Shown here piece after piece: positions 34,398 to 34,408 of a DNA stretch of 34,408 bases. The stretch is from contig CACXWH010000041.1 of NCBI GenBank assembly GCA_902771225.1, positions 1 to 34,408 on the forward strand, read 5' to 3'. Position 1 is the stretch's first letter. Each line of letters starts with the position of its first letter. Under the pieces are notes generated by a model that saw nothing but the letters and a program-made list of their open reading frames with translations, searched no databases and had not been told where the DNA came from. The DNA is from an uncultured Methanobrevibacter sp. (GTDB lineage Archaea > Methanobacteriota > Methanobacteria > Methanobacteriales > Methanobacteriaceae). A program made the position numbers and the translations under genes.

Positions 34398-34408
34398 TTT
34401 TGAAAAAT

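Overview
The window is a chromosomal segment of an AT-rich methanogenic archaeon of the order Methanobacteriales, most likely a Methanobrevibacter. The evidence is the gene set: formate uptake and oxidation (fdhC-fdhA-fdhB), tungsten-type formylmethanofuran dehydrogenase (fwd), the NrpR nitrogen repressor, coenzyme B biosynthesis (aksA-hacA), archaeal TBP, FEN1 and type IA topoisomerase. Promoters with exact TTTATATA boxes, GGTGAT/GGAG-type ribosome binding sites, an intron-bearing elongator tRNA-Met and a large adhesin-like surface protein fit the same assignment. I see no CRISPR array, insertion sequence, phage gene or origin.

Layout. (1) 1-4.5 kb, plus strand: fdhC, fdhA, fdhB take up formate and oxidise it with F420. 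(2) 4.6-6.6 kb, minus strand: mobB-moaA, for the pterin cofactor used by Fdh and Fwd. The MobB homologue carries an extra C-terminal region made of three copies of a roughly 45-residue module. (3) 6.7-9.6 kb, minus strand: a secreted 947-residue protein with about seven Ig-like repeats and a C-terminal glycosidase-like domain. (4) 9.6-10.4 kb: an 800-bp non-coding control region with two copies of a perfect 19-bp palindrome, each about 30 bp downstream of a TATA box. (5) 10.4-16.6 kb, plus strand: an operon in the order fwdH-F-G-D-B-A-C, opening with a helix-turn-helix/ferredoxin fusion. (6) 16.65-17.3 kb: two tandem paralogous 97-residue proteins of unknown function. (7) 17.3-20.5 kb, minus strand: glnA and nrpR, with a perfect NrpR operator (GGAA-N6-TTCC) in front of glnA. 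(8) 20.7-22.6 kb, minus strand: an aldo/keto reductase-ferredoxin fusion and an E1-like (ThiF/MoeB) protein. (9) tRNA-Met(CAU) with a 37-nt intron. (10) 23-25 kb, plus strand: ahcY and a DUF2119 metallopeptidase-like gene. (11) 25-29.5 kb, minus strand: CYTH gene, aksA, hacA, DUF98 (chorismate lyase-like) and fen1. (12) 29.7-34.4 kb, plus strand: tbp, an HAD phosphatase fused to an acidic coiled-coil region, a 48-residue zinc-knuckle protein and topA.

How it works together. Formate enters through FdhC and is oxidised by FdhAB to CO2 and reduced F420. Fwd then reduces CO2 onto methanofuran, the first step of methanogenesis, so the first half of the window links formate use, molybdopterin cofactor supply and CO2 fixation. 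The most distinctive regulatory observation is the palindrome pair beside a gene for a DNA-binding ferredoxin, which suggests redox-, iron- or metal-sensing control of the W-Fwd operon. The second half is housekeeping: nitrogen assimilation, the methyl cycle, coenzyme B and pterin precursors, replication, topology and basal transcription. Several transcripts end in a hairpin that contains or touches the stop codon.
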